Source of the DNA: an uncultured Eggerthellaceae bacterium
GTDB lineage: Bacteria > Actinomycetota > Coriobacteriia > Coriobacteriales > Eggerthellaceae
NCBI GenBank assembly: GCA_947626195.1
Contig: CANQRF010000008.1
Location: forward strand, 1 to 64,000
Length of the DNA: 64,000 nt
Reading direction: 5' to 3'
Below, one piece after another: positions 1 to 8,684 of the stretch. Position 1 is the first letter of the stretch. Each line of letters starts with the position of its first letter. The notes beneath the pieces are model-generated. The model was not told the origin of the DNA, made no database searches, and saw only the letters and a list, made by a program, of their open reading frames with translations. The translations under genes and the position numbers were made by a program.

Positions 1-129
1 CGCCATTTGCTCATCTCCAATTCCCATTTCCGCAGTTCAGGATGAGCGAGCTACCCGCACGCTCCTATACTCTCGGATTGTATATTTATGCATTTATGTT
101 GATGCTTCTATATTTGTAAAGACCAATTT

Positions 130-1362
130 TCAAGGAATTTGAGAGCCGTTTTCAGAGGCTTTAAGATCTTGGAGCCATCGCCAATATCTCCCTTCGAAGG
201 CAAGGTCGCGGGTTTTGGATCGTTCGAGCAAAGAGAGAAACGGGGTCGTGGCTCCCAAGGCCTTGGCCGCCTCAGATAAGGTGATCTCAAGATCGTTGCG
301 GCATTTGCGCAGCGGAGGCAGCGATGTCGCAGCTGCCCCTCTTTTGGGGTTGCAGACGACGTTGAAGATCTCTCGGACGATATAACGCTTCAGGCACCGC
401 ATGGCCTCGGCCTTGGTCTTTCCCTGGGATGTCCTCTTCGCGATGTAGGACTGCGTCGTCTTATCTCTGCGCATGCGGTTCACGGCGATGATGTGGATGG
501 CGCTGTTGGCCCGCCTGTCCCCTCCGCGGTTGAGGCGGTGCCGGTCGGTTCTGCCGGTGGATGCGGGGATGGGGGCCACCCCGAAGCACTGGGCCAGCTG
601 GGCGTCGGTCGCAAAGCGTGTGGGGTTGTCCCCGATGCGGGCGACCAAGACCGCAGCTGTCTGGACACCTACACCAGGCAACGACAATAGATCGGCATAG
701 CAGGCGTTGAGGACAGACGCCATGGCATCGGCAAGTTCTCGGGCCTCTTCGCTTGCGAGCCTCCAGCGCTTGGCCAGCGACTTCAGCGAGATGATGATCT
801 CGAAGTTATCGTCTTTCGGGGCCCGGGCGCGGCAAAGCGCCTCCATCAGGCTCTGCCCGTCAAGGCCTCCATAGCGCTGACGGATAGCTTGCGGTGAGCG
901 CACGAGCAGCCCTTTCACCGTGTTCGAGATGGCGGTGGCCTCCTTGACGGCGCAGTCCCTGGCCTCCACCAGAAACGACAGGCGCTGGGCCGGCCCTGCC
1001 ATGGCCTTGGTGCCCCTGGGGCATTTGCCCAGAAAGGCCGTGTATGCCGCCGAGTAGGCGTCGATGGCATCCGTCTTCCCCTCGGGGCTGTAGGGCCGGG
1101 CGCCGGGCCGCAAGGCTTCCCTTACGGGATATCCCAGCTCCTGAAGATAGTGAGCCACCCCGTAGCCGTAGGAATTGGTTCCCTCAATGGCCACGCACTC
1201 AAAAGATCCGAGGCCTCCGAGAGCGTCTCCCAGGGCCTTGAGACCGTTTGCGTCGGTGGCGAAGCTCCCCTCGAAGACGACGTCGGCCCGCTCGTCGATG
1301 ACGCAAAGCGCATGTATGTCTTTGTGGGTGTCTATGCCGGCAAACAGCTTCCTCTCATCCAT
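130..1362 (-). CDS. IS110-family DEDD transposase
   Basis: A 410-residue recombinase that would move its own element. The N-terminal RuvC-like domain shows the four acidic residues expected of IS110 enzymes: D11 in GIDTHKD, E60 in VAIEGTNSYG, and D98 and D101 in KTDAIDA. A helix-hairpin-helix stretch (about 225-244, LSLPGVGVQTAAVL) precedes the C-terminal Transposase_20 domain, whose candidate nucleophile serine is S268 in PIPASTGRT. The gene is full length, so the element may be active. It runs divergently from the glycan genes, and the cytidylyltransferase to its right has lost its N-terminus, so insertion or IS-mediated deletion probably damaged that operon. Exact element ends cannot be called because IS110 elements lack clear inverted repeats. 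Confidence 0.93.
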   Translation of the reverse strand: MDERKLFAGIDTHKDIHALCVIDERADVVFEGSFATDANGLKALGDALGGLGSFECVAIEGTNSYGYGVAHYLQELGYPVREALRPGARPYSPEGKTDAIDAYSAAYTAFLGKCPRGTKAMAGPAQRLSFLVEARDCAVKEATAISNTVKGLLVRSPQAIRQRYGGLDGQSLMEALCRARAPKDDNFEIIISLKSLAKRWRLASEEARELADAMASVLNACYADLLSLPGVGVQTAAVLVARIGDNPTRFATDAQLAQCFGVAPIPASTGRTDRHRLNRGGDRRANSAIHIIAVNRMRRDKTTQSYIAKRTSQGKTKAEAMRCLKRYIVREIFNVVCNPKRGAAATSLPPLRKCRNDLEITLSEAAKALGATTPFLSLLERSKTRDLAFEGRYWRWLQDLKASENGSQIP

Positions 1363-1639
1363 GGTCGTCCTTCTGTTGGCGGATATTTAAAATCATCCAG
1401 CCCATGGGAAGACAACACTTAGACGAGGCGTGCTATCATGGATGCAGTTTGGTGTGACGCACGTCACGCTCCTATCAGGTCATTGCCATGACCCGGATGG
1501 CCGAGGGCGCCGCCAAGACACATCAACACAAAGTCAGACTCGGTCGACAGCGTTTAAACGAGTCATCGGCGGTGCCTTCCGCCCATTCTATCGATCGGAT
1601 GGGCGGAAACAAATCTCTTTGCTCCCAGCGATTACATTA
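1363..1639 (-). other. Structured non-coding flank upstream of the IS110 transposase
   Basis: This stretch lies just 5' of the transposase start and has no convincing gene. It holds three perfect short inverted repeats: GTGACG/CGTCAC at 1454-1467, GGTCAT/ATGACC at 1478-1493 and TTCCGCCCAT/ATGGGCGGAA at 1577-1608. IS110-group elements are known to encode a structured bridge RNA in the non-coding end upstream of the recombinase, so this is the expected place for one. That is inference from position and hairpins; no target or donor guide loop was identified. Confidence 0.4.
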
Positions 1640-2313
1640 TCTAAGCGTCTAAATTTTCAACCAACCCCAGGCAAAAGTGCTTACCATACGAAGGAAAAAC
1701 TGCTTGACTTTTGCAGAAGCGATCTCTATGATGAGGTAATGGTTTCTACTGACGATTATGAGATAGCCGAAATAGCGGAAAAGCATGGCGCGAGTGTGCC
1801 GTTTATGAGATCGAGCGAGACAAGCAATGACTATGCAACTACCGCAGATGTTTTATCGGAGGTGCTTGATGAATATCGCAAGAGAGATGTCGTCTTCGAA
1901 CTTATGACGTGTATTTACCCAACAGCACCTTTCGTCACTCCAGAGAAGTTGCAAAAGGGAATGAACATGCTCTTGGAAAACGACGACGTTAAGGCGGTAT
2001 ATGCCGTATGTGAATATGACTTTCCTCCACTTCGTTGCTACGTTGAAGACCATGATTACTTGGCATTTGGCTTTCCGAAGTATGCAAAGACGAGAAGCCA
2101 AGATCTTCAGCATATGATTCACGACGCGGGTCAATTCTACATTTTCCGCGTGAGTGAATTCTTGCGGGGGGGGGCGTAGCTCTATGCGAGCATACGCAAG
2201 GGTTTCTGCTTCCCTCGCTGGAGGTTCAGGACATCGATACACCCGAAGACTGGGCTCTTGCCGAGCTGAAGTATCGGCTCATGATAGAGCGCAGAGAAAA
2301 CAGGGGCGGCTAA
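1640..2313 (+). pseudogene. pseF: Pseudaminate cytidylyltransferase, N-terminus lost and frame broken at a G9 tract
   Basis: The family activates pseudaminic acid to CMP-pseudaminic acid for surface glycans. Visible family features are VMVSTDDYEIAEIA, GASVPFMRSSE, YPTAPFVTPEKL and SQDLQHMIHDAGQFY. The nucleotide-binding N-terminus (the usual G-G-S-K-R signature) is missing; upstream codons read into IS110-side sequence. After FLR the frame meets nine Gs (2166-2174) and stops at once. In another frame the typical C-terminus resumes (EVQDIDTPEDWALAELKYRL) and stops at 2311-2313. A tract of 7 or 10 Gs would join the two parts. No other pseudaminate genes (pseB, C, G, H, I) are in the window. The gene is probably non-functional now because of the missing N-terminus, whatever the tract length. 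Confidence 0.8.
2166..2174 (+). repeat. G9 homopolymer inside pseF
   Basis: Nine consecutive Gs at the point where the pseF frame breaks. The present length is out of frame; 7 or 10 Gs would restore the canonical C-terminus. A candidate slipped-strand tract, or a sequencing error. Confidence 0.9.
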
Positions 2314-2401
2314 GTAATACATCGACGAAGCAATACAGCGCTAGCCCGCTGTATGCGTTAAGTTTTTCCATATCTCAATCATTCGTAAGGAGCGGTCTGT
2401 T

Positions 2402-3343
2402 ATGACTGCTCCTTACTTTTCTCGCGATGCTTTGGATTCTCGTTCATTTGTGCTCGGCACCGCGCAGATTGGATCTGCATACGGGATCAACAATTCTTGG
2501 GGAAAGCCTTCTTTGGCAGACGCATTCACGATGCTTGCAAAGGCGCATGACAACGGAATTACTGAACTTGATACGGCCGAGGCATATGGTGAATCAGAGA
2601 CCGTGATAGGGGAGTTCTCGAGGAAATATCCCGAAAAGCAGTTCCGCATCGACACGAAGCTTTCCCATTTTGCCGTCGAAGCAGGGGCGACTCGTGATAT
2701 TTCTGCAGCGATTGAGAAGAAGTTGATTGACACATCAGACCGTCTGGGGAATCAACCCATCTCAATTTACTACTTGCACTCTTTTGCTTTATGCAAAGAT
2801 AGGAATCTCATGGATGCGCTTGATCGCCTTCGGCGTGGGGGCCTGTTTGAATCGCTTGGCGTATCCGTTTATGAGCCGACGGAGCTCGCTTATATTTTGC
2901 GGGAAGAAAAGGGGCGCGTGAATGCAGTCCAGATCCCCTTCAACTGTTTCAATGCGTCCCAATGGCTCGACAGCGGCCTTCTCTCGCAATGTGAGGAGGC
3001 CAACGTGCAATTGCTTGCCCGAAGCGTCTATGTTCAAGGAATGGTTTTCAAAGATGCTGATGATCCTTTTGTTGAGAAACTTGGCATCTCGAGAGCTGTG
3101 AAAAAGTTCGCTGCAATATGCGAAGCCTATTCAGTTACGCGGTCGAAACTGGCGCTTGATTTTGTGCGTCAGACAAAAGGAATCTCGAAGATACTTTTGG
3201 GCGCCGAGACCGTTTCGCAAATTGAAGAAGACGTGAGCCTGTTTCAAGCTTCTGGCATTTGGGATAAGAGCTCATATGATTCGTTCGTTCAAATGGGAAA
3301 AGGCATACCGCAAAGAGCGCTTGATCCGCGGACATGGAGCTGA
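2402..3343 (+). CDS. Aldo/keto reductase of the glycan cassette
   Basis: A 313-residue NAD(P)H-dependent aldo/keto reductase with a TIM-barrel layout. The catalytic tetrad is visible: D57 and Y62 in LDTAEAYGES, K86 in RIDTKLS and H126 in YYLHSF. An AAGGAG ribosome site precedes the ATG. Reductases of this type often sit beside nonulosonate or sugar-modification genes, together with a GSA-type aminotransferase and an SpsF-type transferase, as here. The substrate is unknown; reduction of a sugar-derived carbonyl is the natural guess. It starts 88 bases after the pseF remnant and is followed by a 190-base gap with no gene seen. Confidence 0.85.
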   Translation: MTAPYFSRDALDSRSFVLGTAQIGSAYGINNSWGKPSLADAFTMLAKAHDNGITELDTAEAYGESETVIGEFSRKYPEKQFRIDTKLSHFAVEAGATRDISAAIEKKLIDTSDRLGNQPISIYYLHSFALCKDRNLMDALDRLRRGGLFESLGVSVYEPTELAYILREEKGRVNAVQIPFNCFNASQWLDSGLLSQCEEANVQLLARSVYVQGMVFKDADDPFVEKLGISRAVKKFAAICEAYSVTRSKLALDFVRQTKGISKILLGAETVSQIEEDVSLFQASGIWDKSSYDSFVQMGKGIPQRALDPRTWS

Positions 3344-3533
3344 TTTGCATGTGGCGCGAGAGGCAATTCTTTCGAGACAGGCAAGACGGAAATGAAAGGT
3401 TGATGAGAAGGCATATTATGAATATCACGTGTCTGCATAGAGGATAAGCTTCTATATCAGCGACTGTTCAAAACATATCTAAGAAGAATGCTTGCAAAAC
3501 TAAGCTGGTTGATTTAATAGTTAGGAGATATAA

Positions 3534-4859
3534 ATGGATTTCAATTGCGGCGCTGGACAAGATCTCTACATTGAAGCAAAGAAAATTATTCCTGGCGGTA
3601 CTCAGCTTTTGAGTAAAAGGCCGGAAATGTTCCTTCCGGAACAGTGGCCTTCTTATTATAAAAAGGCTAAGGGATGTGAGGTGTGGGATCTTGATGATCG
3701 GCATTACTATGATGTTTCTTATATGGGTATAGGTGCATGTGTCAATGGGTATGCTAATGATATAGTAGATGAAGCGGCAATAGAAGCAGCTCGCAACGGC
3801 GTTATGTGCACGCTTAATGCTCCAGAGGAAGTTTACCTTGCGGAAAAACTCCTTGAACTGCATCCATGGGCTGGCGGCGTTCGCTTTGCGAAAGCTGGTG
3901 GTGAAATTGTTTCGTTGGCCATTAGGCTTGCCCGAGCTTATACTCAAAAAGATAAGATTCTTTTTTGCGGCTACCATGGCTGGCATGATTGGTATCTAGC
4001 TGCAAATCTGAGCGAAAAAGATGAATTAAAAGATCATCATATACCTGGACTTAAGCCTGCTGGTGTGCCAAAAGGTTTGGCGGGAACAATGTTTCCATTT
4101 CACTATAACAATTACGATGAATTCTTGGATTTATTTCAACAGTGTAAGCACGAACTTGCAGCAGTCATAATGGAGCCTATTAGAAACGATTGGCCAAAAG
4201 ATGGCTTCCTAGAAAAAATTCGCGAAGCAACAAGCAAGGCAAATGTGCCTCTAATTTTTGATGAAATATCTGCAGGCTTTCGCCTGTGTCCGGGCGGTTC
4301 TCATAAAGTTCTTGGCATCAACCCCGATATTGCAACTTTTGCCAAAGGCATGACTAATGGTTACCCTTTATCAGCCGTAATCGGTAGAAAAGATATTATG
4401 GATGCCGCACAAGATACCTTTATAAGTTCAACTTTCTTTACAGAAAGAGTGGCTTTTGCGGCGACATTGAAAAACATTGAATTATACGAGCAAAATAAAG
4501 TATGGGAGCATCAGATAAATATTGGTCGGCTAGTAAAAGAAGGATGGGAAGACTTAGCAAATTTCTATGGCCTAAAAATAAGTATTGGAGGAATTGATCC
4601 TTTGGCTCATTTTTCGTTCGTGGTAGAGAATCCCCTCATATACAAAACGTATATTACGCAGGAATTGTTGAAAAAAGGGTATTTATCGGCAAATGCTTTA
4701 TATGCATCTATCTCCCATACTCCGGAAATTATAAACAAATACTTGAATCAGCTAGGAGAAGTTTTTGCGAAGATCGACTACTTCCAAAAACACGGTGTTT
4801 CTCTATCTGAGAAATTAGAAGGTTCCGTTTGTCACAGCGGATTTGGAAGGCTTCTGTAA
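3534..4859 (+). CDS. PLP-dependent class III aminotransferase (GSA-aminomutase-like)
   Basis: A 441-residue fold-type I PLP enzyme resembling glutamate-1-semialdehyde 2,1-aminomutase. K271 in TFAKGMTNGYP is the expected Schiff-base lysine, and IFDEISAGFR carries the aspartate that pairs with the pyridine nitrogen. The start has a good TAGGAGATATAA leader. Its place in a sugar cassette, not near haem genes, argues for amino transfer to or within a sugar precursor. The DNA is notably AT-rich compared with the core genes, which suggests transfer from another genome. The stop overlaps the next start (TAATG), so the two genes are translationally coupled. Confidence 0.85.
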   Translation: MDFNCGAGQDLYIEAKKIIPGGTQLLSKRPEMFLPEQWPSYYKKAKGCEVWDLDDRHYYDVSYMGIGACVNGYANDIVDEAAIEAARNGVMCTLNAPEEVYLAEKLLELHPWAGGVRFAKAGGEIVSLAIRLARAYTQKDKILFCGYHGWHDWYLAANLSEKDELKDHHIPGLKPAGVPKGLAGTMFPFHYNNYDEFLDLFQQCKHELAAVIMEPIRNDWPKDGFLEKIREATSKANVPLIFDEISAGFRLCPGGSHKVLGINPDIATFAKGMTNGYPLSAVIGRKDIMDAAQDTFISSTFFTERVAFAATLKNIELYEQNKVWEHQINIGRLVKEGWEDLANFYGLKISIGGIDPLAHFSFVVENPLIYKTYITQELLKKGYLSANALYASISHTPEIINKYLNQLGEVFAKIDYFQKHGVSLSEKLEGSVCHSGFGRLL

Positions 4860-5626
4860 TGTTTAAGCATAAAAATATTGCCATTATTCAAGCAAGAATG
4901 GGATCAACTAGGCTTCCCGGTAAAGTTTTGAAAGATATATCTGGAAAAAGTCAACTAGAATGGGTTATCGATCGAGTGTCGCAATCCAAAAGAATTGATA
5001 AGGTAATAGTTGCTACTACTACAAATAGCGAAGACGATCCTATTCGTGCTCTTGGCAGAGAAATGTGTTTTGAGGTTTATTCTGGGTCATCTAAAGATGT
5101 ATTAGATCGTTATTATCAAGTAGCCCTATTGGAGCGATCAGAATACATCACAAGAGTAACAGCTGACTGCCCTTGTTTTGACCCGGAGTTATTGGATGAG
5201 GCTATTTTGCAATTAGATCCAAAATCGGATTATCTGGGAATGATTAGTAAAACATTTCCAGATGGATTAGATATTGAAATTATTAGATTTAATGCATTGG
5301 AAAGATCTTGGCATGAAGCGCATCTTCAGTCTGAGCGAGAGCATGTGACGCAGTACATAATCAAGCATCCGGATTCATTTGTTTTACAAGATTTTGTATC
5401 TAATATTGGTGATCATGGTAAAGAGAGATGGACAGTTGATGAACCAGAAGATTTCGAGTTAGTTTCATTAATATTTGAACATTTTCTTAATATGGGTATA
5501 CAGAACTTTGGATATCATGACATTTTAGATTTCCTCGATAAAAATCCTGATCTAAGGAGCATTAACTCTCGCTATGAGCGAGATGAAGGACTTTTGGAGT
5601 CGTTAAAAAAAGATAAGGTTGTGTAA
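4859..5626 (+). CDS. SpsF-type cytidylyltransferase
   Basis: A 255-residue nucleotidyltransferase of the SpsF/KdsB-like group that activates acidic sugars, probably as CMP derivatives. The N-terminal signature IAIIQARMGSTRLPGKVL holds the nucleotide-binding loop; VTADCPCFDPEL is the metal/nucleotide region seen in this family. The ATG overlaps the stop of the aminotransferase. Having both a PseF-type and an SpsF-type enzyme in one locus suggests two different activated acidic sugars, or that this one serves a glycan independent of the damaged pseF. The substrate cannot be told from sequence. About 150 AT-rich bases follow before the next gene. Confidence 0.8.
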   Translation: MFKHKNIAIIQARMGSTRLPGKVLKDISGKSQLEWVIDRVSQSKRIDKVIVATTTNSEDDPIRALGREMCFEVYSGSSKDVLDRYYQVALLERSEYITRVTADCPCFDPELLDEAILQLDPKSDYLGMISKTFPDGLDIEIIRFNALERSWHEAHLQSEREHVTQYIIKHPDSFVLQDFVSNIGDHGKERWTVDEPEDFELVSLIFEHFLNMGIQNFGYHDILDFLDKNPDLRSINSRYERDEGLLESLKKDKVV

Positions 5627-5780
5627 CATGACGACAACAATTTCTGAGGGCGTTGTTTTGGTTTAGGGCGTCGAGACTGGTGCGTAATTTGGTCTTGCAT
5701 TGCATAGTTTGCTCATAACCCCATTCTACCGCTATTGTGATAAGATATGACCATTGATCAATACAGCCAGAAAGGGTCAA

Positions 5781-7556
5781 ATGAAGTCCTTTCAAGATTT
5801 AAAACGGAATATACGGCATAATAGCGCTTCCCTAAAGACAATAAACATAGCGCTATTAGGTGATTTTGCTACCCAGTTTTTGGGGATGGCAATCAGGGGA
5901 GAGGGAGTTGAAAGAGGATATTCGGTTGAAATTTTTGAGGCAGACTATAATCAGATAGAACGGCAAATCTTTGACCCCTCAAGCGAGATCAACAAACGTG
6001 ATTTTAGATATGTTGTAGTGAGTCATTCTGCGTATAAGCTACTCGATATTTACAATCATATGGATTCAGATAGACGTAGTAGTTTGGCAGAAGAAAGAAT
6101 TCAATTTATTCGCTCAATTTGTGAAAACATATCAAGTAGGATTATCTATTTCAATTATCCCGAAGTAGATGACATGGTTTTTGGACAATATGCAAATAAG
6201 GTTGAGGAATCCTTTACCTATCAATTACGGAAATTAAATTTTCATCTAATGGAATTAGCTCGAGAATGCGATAATTTATTTATTTGCGATATAGCGAGCA
6301 TTCAAAACAGATATGGCCATGGTTTTATGCTCGATCCTGCTATGTATGTAAATGCGGATACCGTATTTTCGTTAGCTGTATTACCCGTTGTAGCAGCACG
6401 TGTTTTAGATATCATATGTGCAATTGAGGGCAAATTTAACAAATGCTTAATCTGCGATCTCGATAATACGTTGTGGGGGGGGGTCGTCGGAGACGATGGT
6501 TGGGAAAACATTCAGATTGGGCATGGAATCGGGATAGGCCATGTATACACTGAAATTCAGTACTGGGTTAAACGGCTTAGTGATCGAGGAATCCTTATAT
6601 GCGTATGTTCTAAAAATGACGAAGAAAAGGCGAAAGAGCCATTTGAGAAAAATCAGAATATGGTTTTAAGGCTCGATGATATATGCATTTTCATTGCAAA
6701 TTGGGATAATAAGGTAAATAACATCCAGACAATTCAAAGTATCCTTAATATTGGTTATGACTCGATGGTCTTTCTTGATGATAATCCTTTTGAGAGAGAT
6801 ATGGTTCGCAAGAATATTCCGGGCATTACTGTACCAGAGCTACCGGAAACCCCAGAACAATATCTCGATTATCTAAACTCGCTCAATCTTTTTGAAACTG
6901 CTTCTTATAGCGATAATGATAGAGAAAGAACAAAGCAATATCGCATTGAGGCCCAACGTGTTTCGAGTGCTGCGCAATTCACCAATGAGGCTGATTATTT
7001 AAAGAGCCTTGGAATGGTAAGTGATATAAGCAGTTTTACGCCTTTTTGCATACCACGCGTTGCTCAACTATCCCAAAGAAGCAACCAATTCAATCTTCGT
7101 ACTGTACGATACACAGAAGAACAGCTCAAAGCTGTAGAAGCAGATCCCGCTAAAATGGGATTTGCCTTTACTCTTGACGATACCTTTGGCTCTAACGGAC
7201 TTATTGCAGCAGTAATTCTTGTGGACTGCGAAGCGGCTCCATCGTGTATTCCCGAAAATATACATCGGAAGCATAAGGCTTTGTTTGTTGATACTTGGTT
7301 TATGAGTTGTCGTGTGCTTAAGCGCGGCATGGAACAGTTTATTTTGAATAATCTGGTAGAGTGGGCGAGAAATAACAATTACGAGAGAATTATTGGCGAA
7401 TACCTGCAAACACCAAAAAACGGGATAGTGCGCGATCATTATCCTGAACTTGGTTTTGCAAGCACTAAGGATCTCTCGGACTCGCAGTGGGAGTTGGAAT
7501 TATCAGGATACGAACCTAAAGATAGCTACATTGCGATCGGTGAAGCTTTGTTATAA
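5781..7556 (+). CDS. FkbH-like HAD-IIIC protein, glyceryl-ACP synthase type
   Basis: A 591-residue protein of the FkbH class. The first ~200 residues resemble an SGNH-like domain. A HAD-IIIC domain follows with D226 and D228 in CDLDNTLWGG and a second motif FLDDNPFERD. The C-terminus is acyltransferase-like. Characterised FkbH enzymes convert 1,3-bisphosphoglycerate to a glyceryl thioester on an acyl carrier protein, and an ACP gene follows 10 bases later. The ATG at 5781 has an AAAGGG site; an in-frame TTG lies 27 bases upstream. A G9 tract (6475-6483) encodes the WGGV part of the catalytic motif and is in frame now. The role in a glycan cassette, perhaps glyceryl decoration of a sugar, is inferred. 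Confidence 0.82.
   Translation: MKSFQDLKRNIRHNSASLKTINIALLGDFATQFLGMAIRGEGVERGYSVEIFEADYNQIERQIFDPSSEINKRDFRYVVVSHSAYKLLDIYNHMDSDRRSSLAEERIQFIRSICENISSRIIYFNYPEVDDMVFGQYANKVEESFTYQLRKLNFHLMELARECDNLFICDIASIQNRYGHGFMLDPAMYVNADTVFSLAVLPVVAARVLDIICAIEGKFNKCLICDLDNTLWGGVVGDDGWENIQIGHGIGIGHVYTEIQYWVKRLSDRGILICVCSKNDEEKAKEPFEKNQNMVLRLDDICIFIANWDNKVNNIQTIQSILNIGYDSMVFLDDNPFERDMVRKNIPGITVPELPETPEQYLDYLNSLNLFETASYSDNDRERTKQYRIEAQRVSSAAQFTNEADYLKSLGMVSDISSFTPFCIPRVAQLSQRSNQFNLRTVRYTEEQLKAVEADPAKMGFAFTLDDTFGSNGLIAAVILVDCEAAPSCIPENIHRKHKALFVDTWFMSCRVLKRGMEQFILNNLVEWARNNNYERIIGEYLQTPKNGIVRDHYPELGFASTKDLSDSQWELELSGYEPKDSYIAIGEALL
6475..6483 (+). repeat. G9 homopolymer inside the FkbH catalytic motif
   Basis: Nine Gs that read W-G-G-V directly after the DLDNT motif. 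The present length keeps the frame open. Gain or loss of one base would truncate the protein. Confidence 0.9.
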
Positions 7557-7566
7557 CGGAGAAAGA

Positions 7567-7815
7567 ATGATCATGAACAACGACCAAGTTCTTGAAAAAA
7601 TACAAGGGATAGCGCGTGATGTCATAGGCGATGATGATATCCAATTGAGCTTTGAATCCAAGCCAGAAGATATAGATGGCTGGGATTCGCTTAATCATGT
7701 GCAAATAGTTGTCGAAGTACAAGAGCAGTTTGATGTTAAGTTTTCTGCTCTCGAAATGCTTTCGTGGGACACTGTTGGCGATATGTGCGCTACTGTGGTG
7801 TCGAAATTGAAATAA
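7567..7815 (+). CDS. Acyl carrier protein of the FkbH cassette
   Basis: An 82-residue carrier protein. S41 in GWDSLNHV is the expected phosphopantetheine attachment site, and the acidic helix after it is typical. The start is preceded by a CGGAGAAAG leader; a second ATG lies two codons later. Placed directly after the FkbH gene, it is the likely acceptor of the glyceryl (or related) group and the donor for the transferase that follows. It is distinct from the other ACP at 16221. It is unlikely to be the housekeeping fatty-acid ACP, because no fab genes surround it. Confidence 0.88.
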   Translation: MIMNNDQVLEKIQGIARDVIGDDDIQLSFESKPEDIDGWDSLNHVQIVVEVQEQFDVKFSALEMLSWDTVGDMCATVVSKLK

Positions 7816-7832
7816 TAAGAAAGTATGCAAGA

Positions 7833-8510
7833 ATGATAAAGATGGATTGTTTAACGGCCTATAACGGTTTCAAGAAATGTATTATCGCTGATTATCCCTA
7901 TTTGATTCAGTGGGATGATGTTGTCATGTTTGACATTTTTGAAGAGTGTTATAACCAAATGATGGAAGATCATAGTCATATTAAAGACCCTTATTACTCT
8001 AATATTGAGGGCGGCATCATCAGGCTAGAGTTTCTTGATCATTACGTTATACTCTGCCATCGGATTTCTCATATGCTGTACTTAAACGGAATGATAGACC
8101 TTGCTGATGCTGTCTATTACTCTTTGCGTGTGCGAGGATCGATAGACTTGTATTATCCTGCGAAAATCGGACGTTGCTTTATGCCCGGCCATGCTTTGTG
8201 TGCTGTTATCGACTCACATTCAACTTATGGAGAGTTTTTCAGAATCGGAAACGATTGCCATGTCGGGCCTTACTCGATACTAGGAAAGGGACGCCAGGAA
8301 ATTGAACATCCGACAATAGGCAACTTTGTGAGTATGCTTCCTCATTCGAAAGTGTATGGGAACTCGGTGATAGGTGATAACGTTATAATTTCGGTGGAGA
8401 CTGTAATCATCAACGAAAATATTCCGGATGATTGCATTGTCTCGGGGTCTTCGCCGAACTTAGTTTTTCAGAAATTGCGGTTTAGCAACAGAGATAGGTC
8501 TATTAACTAG
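7833..8510 (+). CDS. Left-handed beta-helix (hexapeptide) acyltransferase
   Basis: A 225-residue protein whose C-terminal half has hexapeptide-type turns (IGNDCHVGPYSILG, PTIGNFVSMLPHSKVYG, SVIGDNVIISVETVI), as in serine acetyltransferase and sugar acyltransferases. The N-terminal ~110 residues are helical and not recognised. It follows the ACP by 17 bases and ends the AT-rich cassette. The simplest reading is that it transfers the acyl group held on the ACP to a sugar hydroxyl or amine; a plain acetyl-CoA-dependent role is equally possible. The 174 bases after it hold no gene. Confidence 0.75.
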   Translation: MIKMDCLTAYNGFKKCIIADYPYLIQWDDVVMFDIFEECYNQMMEDHSHIKDPYYSNIEGGIIRLEFLDHYVILCHRISHMLYLNGMIDLADAVYYSLRVRGSIDLYYPAKIGRCFMPGHALCAVIDSHSTYGEFFRIGNDCHVGPYSILGKGRQEIEHPTIGNFVSMLPHSKVYGNSVIGDNVIISVETVIINENIPDDCIVSGSSPNLVFQKLRFSNRDRSIN

Positions 8511-8684
8511 AAACAGAGCGACTGGGGAACGTTTATCAAGACGTATTAAACTATCTTCACTCCGAAAACTCATTAAGCAGAGATCGTTGACCGGGTTTGG
8601 TAGGCACTTTGTTAGTAGTGCGCTTAGCATCCGCTATTCATGCGAAAAAGTTCGGTATTTCGAAGATGATTCAAATAGGTTTCA

